In this document: in pieces, positions 18,464 through 26,098 of the stretch | Layout: each line of letters begins with the position of its first letter | How positions within the stretch are numbered: position 1 is the stretch's first letter | Origin: Glycomyces sp040645615 | GTDB taxonomy: Bacteria; Actinomycetota; Actinomycetes; Mycobacteriales; Micromonosporaceae | Assembly (NCBI RefSeq): GCF_040645615.1 | Contig: NZ_JBEYYO010000013.1 | Span: 1-64,000, forward strand | Length of the DNA stretch: 64,000 nucleotides | Direction of reading: 5' to 3' | Made by a program: the position numbers and the translations under genes | The notes under the pieces: model-generated | Seen by the model: only the letters and a program-made list of their open reading frames with translations | The model's database searches: none | What the model was told of the DNA's origin: nothing

Positions 18464-19810
18464 ATGCACGTCCTTGGAATCGACTTCGGTACCTCGAACA
18501 CGGTCGCCGTGCTGCGTTCGGCCGACGGACGCGTACGCCCCCTGCTGTTCGACGGCGCCCCGATCCTTCCTTCGGCGGTCTACTACAACTCCGACGGCCG
18601 CATGCTCGTCGGCCGCGACGCCGAGCGCAACGCCCGCATGGACCCCGCGCGGTTCGAGCCCAACCCCAAGCGCCGCATCGACGACGGCTCGCTGTTCCTG
18701 GGCACCTCCGAGATCCCCGTGCCCCAGGTGTTCGCCTACGTCCTCCAGCAGGTCGCCCTGGAGGCCCAGCGCCAGGCCGGCCAGATGCCCGGCCAGGTCC
18801 GATTGACCCACCCCGCCCGCTGGGGCGAGCGGCGCCGCTCGATCCTGGTCGACTCGGCCCGCCTCGCCGGGCTCCCGGCCCCCCAGCTCATCCCCGAGCC
18901 GGTGGCCGCGGCCTCCTACTTCACCTCGGTCCTGGGCACCGCCGTCCCGCCGGGGCGCTCCCTGGCCATCTACGACCTCGGCGGCGGCACGTTCGACGCC
19001 ACGGTCGTGCGCCGCACCCAGACCGGTTTCGAGGTCCTCGCCGAAGAGGGCATCGGCGACATCGGCGGCCTCGACTTCGACCACGGCATCGTCGAGCACC
19101 TCGGCAAGACCTACGGCTCCTCGCACCCGGCCGACTGGCAGCGCCTGCTCAGCCCGGCCGACGACCGCGACCGCCGCTACCGCCGCATGCTGTACGAGGA
19201 CGTGCGCGGCGCCAAGGAGACCCTCTCGCGCACCGCGAGCGCCGACATCCACCTGCCGGCCCTGGAGGTGGACGCGCACCTGACGCGCGCCGAGTTCGAG
19301 GACATCGCCCGCCCGCCCCTGGAGCGCACCGTCGACTGCCTCCAGCGGGCCATCAGCTCGGCCCGGATGAACCCGGCCGACCTGGTGGGGATCTTCCTGG
19401 TGGGCGGCTCCTCGCGCATCCCGATGATCTCGCAGCTGATCCACACTAAGCTCGGCGTGCCTCCGCAGACGTTCGAGCAGCCCGAGACCGTGGTCGTCGA
19501 AGGCGCGGTGCGCGCGGCCTCCGGTCCGGCTCCGGCCGACCAGCCGCTGACGCGCCCGACCTCGGGCGGGCCGGTCTCGCCCGCCGGGCACATGTCGACC
19601 CCGCGCCCGCCCGTGCAGGCTCCCGTCCAGGCCCCGCAGATGCTGCCGCCGCAGACGAACTACCAGCCCGCGCCCTCCCCGCAGCCGGCCTACCAGCAGG
19701 CCCAGGCCAAGCGGCCGCTGCTTCAGGAACCGGCCGTCCTGGTCACCGGCGCGGCCGTCCTGGTGCTGCTCATCGTGTTCTTCGTGCTGCTGGCCTCGAT
19801 CCTCAACTGA
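18464..19810 (+). CDS. Hsp70-like ATPase with a C-terminal membrane anchor
   Basis: 448-residue member of the Hsp70/actin ATPase superfamily. Phosphate motifs are GIDFGTSNT (start), AIYDLGGGTFD (about residue 170) and FLVGGSSRIP (about 310). The Hsp70 substrate-binding domain is missing; instead a Pro/Gln-rich linker of about 90 residues leads to a single hydrophobic helix at the extreme C-terminus (VLVTGAAVLVLLIVFFVLL). It is therefore probably tail-anchored with the ATPase in the cytoplasm. Its clients are unknown. ATG 18464 has a good ribosome site. Its stop overlaps the convergent PadR gene by 8 bp. Confidence 0.88.
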   Translation: MHVLGIDFGTSNTVAVLRSADGRVRPLLFDGAPILPSAVYYNSDGRMLVGRDAERNARMDPARFEPNPKRRIDDGSLFLGTSEIPVPQVFAYVLQQVALEAQRQAGQMPGQVRLTHPARWGERRRSILVDSARLAGLPAPQLIPEPVAAASYFTSVLGTAVPPGRSLAIYDLGGGTFDATVVRRTQTGFEVLAEEGIGDIGGLDFDHGIVEHLGKTYGSSHPADWQRLLSPADDRDRRYRRMLYEDVRGAKETLSRTASADIHLPALEVDAHLTRAEFEDIARPPLERTVDCLQRAISSARMNPADLVGIFLVGGSSRIPMISQLIHTKLGVPPQTFEQPETVVVEGAVRAASGPAPADQPLTRPTSGGPVSPAGHMSTPRPPVQAPVQAPQMLPPQTNYQPAPSPQPAYQQAQAKRPLLQEPAVLVTGAAVLVLLIVFFVLLASILN

Positions 19811-20372
19811 CCTCGCCGCCCCTCTGTCGCACGGCGTACCCGGCCCGCTGGTTGAGCTCGCCGATCTGGCGGTCGAGCCATTCGATCTCGGTGAGGTTCG
19901 TCGACCGGTGGATCTGCATGAGGCCCTTGCGGAACGGTGATTCGAGCCGCTCTGGAGGGATCGGCGCGCCCAGCTCGTCGAAGAACAGCTGCGCGGGCTG
20001 GTCGAGGAATTCGCGCCGCCTGGCGAGCACGAGCGCCTGCTCGCGCGGGTTCTCCAGGTGGTGGAGGAACGCCAGCAGCACGTACCACTTGTTGTCGTCG
20101 GTGAGGAACCCCTGCTCGGGGTCGCGCAGCCACCGTCGCAACTGGTCGGTCCCGATCTGCGTGATCTCCAGCATGTGCCGCGGCGCGGCCACCGATCCGG
20201 GCGCGGTGCGCCGCGTGAGGCATTGCGCGTCTTCGAGTTTCTTGATCGTCGGGTAGAGCGTCCCGTCCGCAATGGGCCGCACATGCCCGGCCAGGCTCGC
20301 GACCCGGTTCTTGAGGTCGTAGCCGTGCAAAGGGAAGTCCCTGAGGAATCCGAGTATGGCCATCTTCAACAT
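19803..20372 (-). CDS. PadR family transcriptional regulator
   Basis: 189-residue PadR protein: N-terminal winged helix (KMAILGFLRDFPLHGYDLKNRV, then GTLYPTIKKLEDAQCLTRR) and the helical C-terminal dimer domain typical of the AphA-like PadR-s2 group. Such repressors respond to phenolics, drugs or envelope stress. ATG 20372 is chosen: it opens the domain exactly and has a CATAAT hexamer 6 nt upstream, giving a leaderless start in an AT-rich stretch (20373-20425). The gene overlaps the Hsp70-like gene tail to tail, so its target could be that gene, its own promoter, or others. Confidence 0.9.
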   Translation of the reverse strand: MLKMAILGFLRDFPLHGYDLKNRVASLAGHVRPIADGTLYPTIKKLEDAQCLTRRTAPGSVAAPRHMLEITQIGTDQLRRWLRDPEQGFLTDDNKWYVLLAFLHHLENPREQALVLARRREFLDQPAQLFFDELGAPIPPERLESPFRKGLMQIHRSTNLTEIEWLDRQIGELNQRAGYAVRQRGGEVS

Positions 20373-20497
20373 GCGTCCATTATGACAGATTTCACAAGAT
20401 ATATCGCGTTCGAGGTAAGAAACCTCGTTGCCAGTCAACGCAATCGCCCGCCAAAGAAAACGAGCACGGGCTCCGCCCGCGCCCTCACCAACAACAA

Positions 20498-20542
20498 GAG
20501 GCCTCCCAAAACCCCTGCTGGACAAGGGTTTCGGGAGGCCTC
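20498..20542 (-). terminator. Hairpin terminator of the membrane-anchored unknown gene
   Basis: GAGGCCTCCC plus AAAACCC pairs with GGGTTTC plus GGGAGGCCTC (20498-20514 with 20526-20542), one weak pair and an 11-nt loop. On the reverse strand it is followed by CTTGTTGTTG. Confidence 0.65.
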
Positions 20543-20559
20543 AGTCGACGGGCGCTCGG

Positions 20560-21123
20560 TCAGACTATGTGGAAGTACCAGAGGGCCGCGTAGGCTGCTG
20601 CTCCCAGCAGGACTATGAAGATCAGGAGGACGAGCCAACCGGCGGCGGCTTCGGCGAGGCTGGGGCGGCCTGTGTCGCCGGTGGCGGCGACTACCGGTTC
20701 CCAGACCGTGTCGTCGATGATGCGCATGGGGGCGATGGCCTTCGCGGGCGGGTACCAGGGGCGGGACTGGGACGCGGTGGCGGTGCGGTTGGCCGGTTGG
20801 AGGCGGCCTCGCCGGTTGTAGGCGAACAGGGCCACTTCGGACTCGTCGGCGAGGGCCGCGACGCGGGGACTGACCGGCATCGAGGCGTAGAGCCTGCGCC
20901 GGCGGTCGGGGGAGCCGGTGCCGACGATCATGGGGATGTCCTCGGCGGTGACTTCCAGGCCCGGGGCCTTGACCGCGGCGACCGTGCGGGCCGACTCGAC
21001 GGTGGCCTCCCATTGCGGGCTCGGCAGGATCTCGCCTTCGACCTTGTCCAGGTGCTTGAGGTGGGCCTGGAGGAGGCTGAGGAGCGCGTAGGCCTGCGGG
21101 GGCACGTCGGGCGGCATGTTCAT
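20560..21123 (-). CDS. Unknown protein with a C-terminal membrane helix
   Basis: 187-residue protein I do not recognise. The N-terminal two thirds looks soluble, with a helical start (AYALLSLLQAHLKHLDKVEGEIL), then AEDIPMIVGTG and DESEVALFAYNRRGR. It ends in one strong hydrophobic helix (GWLVLLIFIVLLGAAAYAALW) followed by a few residues, so it is probably tail-anchored. ATG 21123 is used; GTG 21138 is possible. It lies downstream of the MurA paralogue with a 38-bp gap on the same strand, suggesting a shared transcript. The tail anchor recalls the neighbouring Hsp70-like protein, but they share no other similarity. Confidence 0.7.
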   Translation of the reverse strand: MNMPPDVPPQAYALLSLLQAHLKHLDKVEGEILPSPQWEATVESARTVAAVKAPGLEVTAEDIPMIVGTGSPDRRRRLYASMPVSPRVAALADESEVALFAYNRRGRLQPANRTATASQSRPWYPPAKAIAPMRIIDDTVWEPVVAATGDTGRPSLAEAAAGWLVLLIFIVLLGAAAYAALWYFHIV

Positions 21124-21161
21124 GAGCTGAAGTGTCACATATTCGTGCTCGGTCCGCCGCC

Positions 21162-22511
21162 TCAGAACGCCTCGATCTCGGCTCCCAGGAGCCCGAGCCG
21201 TTCGGCGAGCTGCTCGTAGCCGCGGTGGATGACGTTGACGTGCCGCAGTTCCGAGGTGCCCTCGGCGCGGAGCATGCCCAGCAGCAGGACCACGGCCGGG
21301 CGCAGCGCGGGCGGGCAGACCACTTCGGCTCCGGCCCATCTGGCGGGCCCGTCGACGTGGAGGCGGTGCGGGTCGAGCAGCCGCACCCGGGCGCCGAGCC
21401 GGGTGAGTTCGGTCAGGTAGATCGCGCGGTTCTCGTACACCCAGTCGTGGATCATGGTCGGCCCTTCGGCGCAGGCGGCGATGAGCGCGAAGAACGGCAG
21501 GTTGTCGATGTTGAGCCCGGGGAAGGGCATCGGGTGGATCTTGTCGAGCGGGGCCCGCAGCTGCGAGGGGTACACGGTGAGGTCGGTCAGGCGGGTGCGC
21601 CCGTTCGCGGCGAGGTATTCGCCGCTCCTGGCGTATCCCAGGCCCATCTCCTCGGCGAGCGCGAGTTCGATCTCGACGAATTCGATGGGGACGCGTCGGA
21701 CGGTGATCTCGGATTGGGTGACGACGGCGGCGGTGAGGAGGCTCCAGGCTTCGATGGGGTCTTCGGAGGGTGCGTAGTCGACGGGGACGTCGATGTCTTC
21801 GCGGCCGTGGACGGTGAGGGTGGTGGTGCCGATGCCGTCGATGCGGATGCCGAGGCGTTCGAGGAAGAAGCAGAGGTCTTGGACCATGTAGTTGCACGAG
21901 GCGTTGCGGATGGTGGTGGCGGCGGGGTAGCGGGCGGCGGCCATGACGGCGTTCTCGGTGACGGTGTCGCCCCGTTCGGTCAGGACGATGGTGTCGGGTG
22001 GGTCGACCTGGTCTTTGACGGTGGCGCGGTAGGCGCCTTGGGAGGTTTCGACGGAGAGGCCGAAGCGGCGCAGGGCGACCATGTGGGGTTCGACGGTGCG
22101 GTCGCCGAGTTGGCAGCCGCCTGCGAACGGGAGTTCGAATTCGGCGTAGTCGTGGAGGAGGGGGCCGAGGAACATGATGATGGATCGGGTGCGGCGGGCG
22201 GCGTCGGCGTCGATGCGGGTGAGGTCGAGGCGTTCGGGCGGGGTGATCTTGAGGTCGTGGCCGATCCATTCGTGGTGGACGCCCATGGAGTCGAGGACGC
22301 GGAGGATGCGGTTGACCTCTTCGATGCGGGCGACGCGGCGCAGGGTGGTGGTGCCGCGGTTGAGGAGGCTTGCGCACAGGAGTGCGACGCACGCGTTCTT
22401 CGAGGTTTTGACGTCGATGGCGCCGGTGAGGACGGCGCCGCCGTGGACGCGCAGGTGGCGGGCCTGCGGTGCGGTGGCTTCGGCCTCTCCGGCGCTGTCG
22501 TAGTCGAACAT
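21162..22511 (-). CDS. MurA paralogue (UDP-GlcNAc 1-carboxyvinyltransferase family)
   Basis: 449-residue EPT-fold protein related to MurA, which transfers enolpyruvate from PEP to UDP-GlcNAc in the first step of peptidoglycan synthesis. The KN pair in KTSKNA (residues 38-39) and the catalytic-loop Cys (Cys133 in AGGCQLGDRTVEPH) are both present, so activity is plausible. It carries an N-terminal extension and diverges from canonical MurA (for example GDRTVEPH for GARPVDLH). Actinomycetes often hold such a second homologue of uncertain role. ATG 22511 has TACGCT 6 nt upstream (leaderless). Confidence 0.88.
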   Translation of the reverse strand: MFDYDSAGEAEATAPQARHLRVHGGAVLTGAIDVKTSKNACVALLCASLLNRGTTTLRRVARIEEVNRILRVLDSMGVHHEWIGHDLKITPPERLDLTRIDADAARRTRSIIMFLGPLLHDYAEFELPFAGGCQLGDRTVEPHMVALRRFGLSVETSQGAYRATVKDQVDPPDTIVLTERGDTVTENAVMAAARYPAATTIRNASCNYMVQDLCFFLERLGIRIDGIGTTTLTVHGREDIDVPVDYAPSEDPIEAWSLLTAAVVTQSEITVRRVPIEFVEIELALAEEMGLGYARSGEYLAANGRTRLTDLTVYPSQLRAPLDKIHPMPFPGLNIDNLPFFALIAACAEGPTMIHDWVYENRAIYLTELTRLGARVRLLDPHRLHVDGPARWAGAEVVCPPALRPAVVLLLGMLRAEGTSELRHVNVIHRGYEQLAERLGLLGAEIEAF

Positions 22512-22572
22512 GCGGTCAGCGTAACGGAGTTCAGTGTCCAGTAGGGGCGATCGGCTGGTACAGGCGTGCTGC

Positions 22573-23523
22573 TCAAGGCTGCTGGTCGGGGAGGTCTTCG
22601 GGGAGTGGTCCGATGCCTTCGGCGGCGCGGACCTGTTCGTCGAGGAGTTCCATGACGGCGGCGACGGCGGGCCGTCTGGAGCCGCCGCGGAGGGTGACGG
22701 CCTGGAAGTGCCGGAAGGGCGTGAACGGGTCGGCGACGGCGATGCGGTGGAGGTCGAGGTGGTGGGGGAGGTCCACCAGCCGGGGGATGAGCGCGACGCC
22801 CATGTGGTGGGCGACCATGACGGCGATGACGTTCCATTCGCGGGCCTCGCCGGTGACGGTGGGCCGAAAGCCCGCGTTGGAGCAGGCGGTGAGGACGTGG
22901 CGGCGGTGGATGGAGCCGGGGACGCCGAGGATCCACGGTTCGCGTTCGAGGTCGCGCAGGTCGATGACCTCGGCGTCGGCGCTGGGGTGGTCACCTGGGA
23001 CGACGAGGTCGAACGGGTCGGTGAAGACCGTCTGGGCGTCGAAGCGGATGTCCTCGGGCGGGGGGTTGTCGGGGGTGGCCTCGACGAGCGCGAGGTCGGC
23101 GTCGCCGGCGAAGAGCAGGTCGAAGCTCTCGGCGGCCTCGGCTTCGCGCAGGCGCAGTTCCAGCGCGGGGTGGCGTTTGCGGGCGGCGTCGACGAGCGGG
23201 GCCAGGAGGGTGGCGATCGCGGTCGGGAATCCGCACAGGCGCAGCAGCCCGGAGGGTTCGCCTTCGGTGGCCTGGAGTTCGGCTTCGGCGAGGCGCCACA
23301 TCGCTTCGATGGCGTCGATGTGGGCGATGAGGATCTGCGCGGCCGAGGAGAGGCGCACGCCTCTGCCGACCGGCTCCAGGAGCGGCACGCCGAGGTCCTT
23401 GGACAGCAGTCTGATCTGCTGGGAGGCCGCTGAGGTGGACATGTGCAGGGCCTTGGCGGCGCCTGAGACGGTGCCGTGGTGCGCGATGGCCCGCAGGACG
23501 TGCAGGCGCCTGAGGTCGATCAA
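22573..23523 (-). CDS. LysR family transcriptional regulator
   Basis: 316-residue LTTR. N-terminal winged helix (RLHVLRAIAHHGTVSGAAKALHMSTSAASQQIRLL) is followed by a two-lobed effector domain. It starts at TTG 23523, about 9 nt after a GGGAGG site. It is upstream of, and co-directional with, the MurA paralogue (61-bp gap), so regulation of that gene is possible but not shown. The effector is unknown. Confidence 0.92.
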   Translation of the reverse strand: MIDLRRLHVLRAIAHHGTVSGAAKALHMSTSAASQQIRLLSKDLGVPLLEPVGRGVRLSSAAQILIAHIDAIEAMWRLAEAELQATEGEPSGLLRLCGFPTAIATLLAPLVDAARKRHPALELRLREAEAAESFDLLFAGDADLALVEATPDNPPPEDIRFDAQTVFTDPFDLVVPGDHPSADAEVIDLRDLEREPWILGVPGSIHRRHVLTACSNAGFRPTVTGEAREWNVIAVMVAHHMGVALIPRLVDLPHHLDLHRIAVADPFTPFRHFQAVTLRGGSRRPAVAAVMELLDEQVRAAEGIGPLPEDLPDQQP

Positions 23524-23718
23524 GGTGTGGCCTCCCTCCCTTTAGTGATTGCTTCACGATGAGTTTCGCAAACTAGCGTCGCCGAGGTGTTGTAGCCCGC
23601 GGCAATGGGACCTTAACCTCGATCGTGAGCGTGAAACGGTGCGTGGATTTCGCGGAGAGCGGAATCGGCCGGAGCTCATCCCTGAAGATTCCCGATGCCT
23701 TGTAAGGAGGACGCGGTC

Positions 23719-23913
23719 ATGCTGTGCTGCCCGTATTGCGGTTGGCCTGACGAGGACACGGTCACGACCGTGTCGCGTCACCGGAGTGCGTCGGGCGTGA
23801 CGGTATGGACGCGCTGCATCTGCGGTTCGCTTCAGACTCGGGTGTGGCGTGGAGGCACGCTCACCGTCTGCGCGCGGAGCAGACCCAGCGGCCACCCGGC
23901 CGCGACCCTGTAA
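23719..23913 (+). CDS. Small zinc-ribbon-like protein
   Basis: 64-residue protein with CPYCGWPDEDT near the N-terminus and a second CxC pair (TRCICGS) about 30 residues later, a likely four-Cys zinc site of zinc-ribbon type. The RHRSASGVTVWTRC segment resembles small conserved proteins I recall from Streptomyces; no function is known. AAGGAGG, about 8 nt before the ATG, is an almost perfect ribosome site and indicates strong translation. It stands alone between the divergent LysR gene and the next membrane protein. Confidence 0.72.
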   Translation: MLCCPYCGWPDEDTVTTVSRHRSASGVTVWTRCICGSLQTRVWRGGTLTVCARSRPSGHPAATL

Positions 23914-24006
23914 CCCTCTCGGTTCCCCCTGCTTCCTTTAGCGACGCCGTGCCCGAATGGCCGCGGCGGTCTCCTGTCTGCTCTTTTCACTGTTCGAGGA
24001 CTTCCC

Positions 24007-24393
24007 ATGCACGACTTCGACATCCGGATCATGTTCCAGATCATCGGCGCGCTCCTGTACATCACCAACTTCCTGCTGCTCCAGACCCACCGCATCCACG
24101 CGACCAAGCCGGCCTCGCTGCTGCTGGTCATCTCGGCCTGCTCGATCCTGCTGACCGCGGCGATCATCGGCCGCGACTGGGGCCTGATCCTCCTCGAAGG
24201 GACCTGGCTGTTCCTGGTGGTCACCACGTTCGTGATCCGTCAGCGGTCGGCGCGGCGGATGGCGGTGCTGGAGCGCGAGGCGGCGGTCTCGGCGGTGCCG
24301 TCGCTGCGTCAGCCGGTCCTGCCCGAGCCCGAGCCCGAGCCCGAGCCGGTGCGGGTCCCCGCGCGGGAGTTGGCGCTGGCGACCGCCGCGTAG
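24007..24393 (+). CDS. Small membrane protein, CBU_0592-like
   Basis: 128-residue protein with three predicted membrane helices (MFQIIGALLYITNFLLLQ, SLLLVISACSILLTAAII, GLILLEGTWLFLVVTTFVI) and a cytoplasmic tail with a short Pro-Glu repeat. It resembles the CBU_0592 family, whose function is unknown. The response regulator gene starts 18 nt downstream but has its own -10 box. Confidence 0.75.
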   Translation: MHDFDIRIMFQIIGALLYITNFLLLQTHRIHATKPASLLLVISACSILLTAAIIGRDWGLILLEGTWLFLVVTTFVIRQRSARRMAVLEREAAVSAVPSLRQPVLPEPEPEPEPVRVPARELALATAA

Positions 24394-24411
24394 CCCGTTA
24401 GGCTTCTGGGC

Positions 24412-25323
24412 GTGGCTATCCGAGTGCTCATCGCAGACGACCAGGAGATGGTGCGGGCCGGGTTCCGGGCGATCATCGACGCGCAGCCTGACATGGAGGT
24501 CGTCGCCGACGCCCCTGACGGGGTGGTGGCGGTGGCCGAGGCCCGGCGGCTGCGCCCGGACGTGTGCCTGTTCGACATTCGGATGCCGCGCTTGGACGGC
24601 CTGGAGGCGACGCGGTCGCTGCTGTCGGGCGCGAACGGCTGGGCGCCGCGGGTGGTCGTGGTGACGACGTTCGACACCGACGAGTACGTGTACGGGGCGC
24701 TGCGCTCGGGCGCGACGGGGTTCTTGTTGAAGGACTCGGGGCCGACGCTGCTGGTAGAGGCGGTGCGGGCGGCGGCCAGCGGCGAGTCGCTGGTCTCGCC
24801 TTCGGTGACGGTGCGCCTGTTGCAGCGGTTGAGCGAGCCGGCGGCCGAGGGCCCGAAGGCGGTCAAGGTGCTGACCGAACGCGAGCTCGACGTGGTGGAG
24901 CTGGTGGCCCGCGGGCGGACCAACGCCGAGATCGCCGAGGCGCTGTTCGTGTCGGTGTCGACGGTCAAGACCCATCTTGAGGCGGTGCGGGCGAAGCTGC
25001 CCGCGCGCAACCGGGTGGAGATCGCGGCGTGGGCGTGGGAACACGGCGTCGTGGGGTTATGGTGCGGACGCTGGCGGTGCCTTTCGCCGAGACCGAGACG
25101 GTGGTGCAGCGGTCGCGGTTCCTGTGCGCGCTGTACCGGGTCGACTCCGATGCCCAGGCGAGGGAGCGGATCGCCGAGCGGCGCCGCGTCCACTGGGAGG
25201 CCTCGCACAACTGCACGGCGTACGTCCTCGACGAGGGCCGCGCGGCACGCTCTTCTGACGACGGCGAGCCGGCCGGAACCGCGGGGGTCCCGATGCTGGA
25301 GGTCCTGCGCGCGCGGGGCCTGA
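24412..25323 (+). CDS. NarL/LuxR-type response regulator with an abnormal C-terminal run-on
   Basis: The first ~215 residues are a complete NarL-family regulator: receiver domain with acidic pair ADD, phospho-acceptor Asp in LFDIRMP, Thr in VVTTFD and Lys in LLKDSG, then a LuxR helix-turn-helix (LTERELDVVELVARGRTNAEIAEAL). The usual end of such proteins falls near EIAAWAWEHGVV, but no stop occurs there; the frame runs about 88 further codons inside yigZ in another frame, giving an Arg/Ser/Cys-rich tail of no family resemblance. The run-on begins at a rare TTA leucine codon. GTG 24412 has TAGGCT 7 nt upstream. No histidine kinase is adjacent. Confidence 0.85.
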   Translation: MAIRVLIADDQEMVRAGFRAIIDAQPDMEVVADAPDGVVAVAEARRLRPDVCLFDIRMPRLDGLEATRSLLSGANGWAPRVVVVTTFDTDEYVYGALRSGATGFLLKDSGPTLLVEAVRAAASGESLVSPSVTVRLLQRLSEPAAEGPKAVKVLTERELDVVELVARGRTNAEIAEALFVSVSTVKTHLEAVRAKLPARNRVEIAAWAWEHGVVGLWCGRWRCLSPRPRRWCSGRGSCARCTGSTPMPRRGSGSPSGAASTGRPRTTARRTSSTRAARHALLTTASRPEPRGSRCWRSCARGA

Positions 25324-25673
25324 CCGACGTGCTCGCGGTGGTGACCCGCTACTTCGGCGGGGTCAAACTCGGCGCGGGCGGACTGGTGCGCGCCTACGGC
25401 TCGGCGGTGTCGGCGGCACTCGACGATGTGGCCACGGTCGAACTCGCCAGGTGGCCGCGATTGTCGGTCCGCGTGGACTACACGCAGGCCGGAAGCCTCG
25501 AAGGCCTCTTGCGCCTGCGCGAGGACGTGCGTTTGGCCGCCGTCGACTACGGCTCCGCGGTGGTGTTCGACCTGGCCTGCGCTGACGCGGAGATCCTGGT
25601 CGACTGGCTGGCCTCCCAGACCGCTGGTGCGGCACAGATCGTCCCGGCCGGTTCGGTCCGCGTCGAGCTCTAG
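25059..25673 (+). CDS. yigZ: YigZ/IMPACT family protein
   Basis: 204-residue UPF0029 protein related to eukaryotic IMPACT and E. coli YigZ; the bacterial role is unsettled. The N-terminal domain carries QRSRFLCALYRV, the conserved ASHNCTAYVL and SSDDGEPAGTAGVPML, VVTRYFGGVKLGAGGLVRAY, all hallmark motifs. The C-terminal half is the ferredoxin-like domain. ATG 25059 opens the domain; 265 bp of the gene also lie within the response regulator frame. The stop shares CTAG with the convergent arfB stop. Confidence 0.93.
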   Translation: MVRTLAVPFAETETVVQRSRFLCALYRVDSDAQARERIAERRRVHWEASHNCTAYVLDEGRAARSSDDGEPAGTAGVPMLEVLRARGLTDVLAVVTRYFGGVKLGAGGLVRAYGSAVSAALDDVATVELARWPRLSVRVDYTQAGSLEGLLRLREDVRLAAVDYGSAVVFDLACADAEILVDWLASQTAGAAQIVPAGSVRVEL

Positions 25674-26089
25674 TCCGAGGTGTCGCGGCGCAGCTTCTTG
25701 ACCTGCGAGCGCCGCCGCTTGTCTTCGAGCCGCCGCCGCTTGGCGCCTTTCGATGGCTTCGTGGCCTTGCGTTTCGGCGGTGGCGCGGCGACCGCGCGGC
25801 GCAGCAGTTCCGCGAGGCGCTCGGCCGCGGCCTCCCGGTTGCGCAGCTGCGACCGGAATTCCGAGGCCGCGATCACCACCTGACCGTCGACGAGCCGCCC
25901 CTCGAGTCGTGCCAGCGCGCGTTCGATGAGGGCGTTGGGGAGTGCGTTGGTGTTCGCGAGGTCGAAGACGAGTTCGACGCGTGAGTCGGTGGTGTTGACG
26001 CCTTGTCCGCCGGGGCCTGAGGAGCGTGAGAACCGCCAGTGGAGTTCGTGGTCGGGGATGGCGATGGTCTCGGTGATTTGGACGGGCAT
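25670..26089 (-). CDS. arfB: Ribosome-rescue peptidyl-tRNA hydrolase ArfB
   Basis: 139-residue class I release-factor-like protein (YaeJ/ArfB) that enters stalled ribosomes lacking a stop codon and releases the peptide. The catalytic GGQ is seen in SSGPGGQGVNTTDSRVEL, and the Lys/Arg-rich C-terminal tail (KRKATKPSKGAKRRRLEDKRRR) that occupies the empty mRNA channel is intact. No codon-recognition domain is present, as expected. The stop codons of arfB and yigZ overlap in a shared CTAG. Confidence 0.94.
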   Translation of the reverse strand: MPVQITETIAIPDHELHWRFSRSSGPGGQGVNTTDSRVELVFDLANTNALPNALIERALARLEGRLVDGQVVIAASEFRSQLRNREAAAERLAELLRRAVAAPPPKRKATKPSKGAKRRRLEDKRRRSQVKKLRRDTSD

Positions 26090-26098
26090 GGCGGTCTC

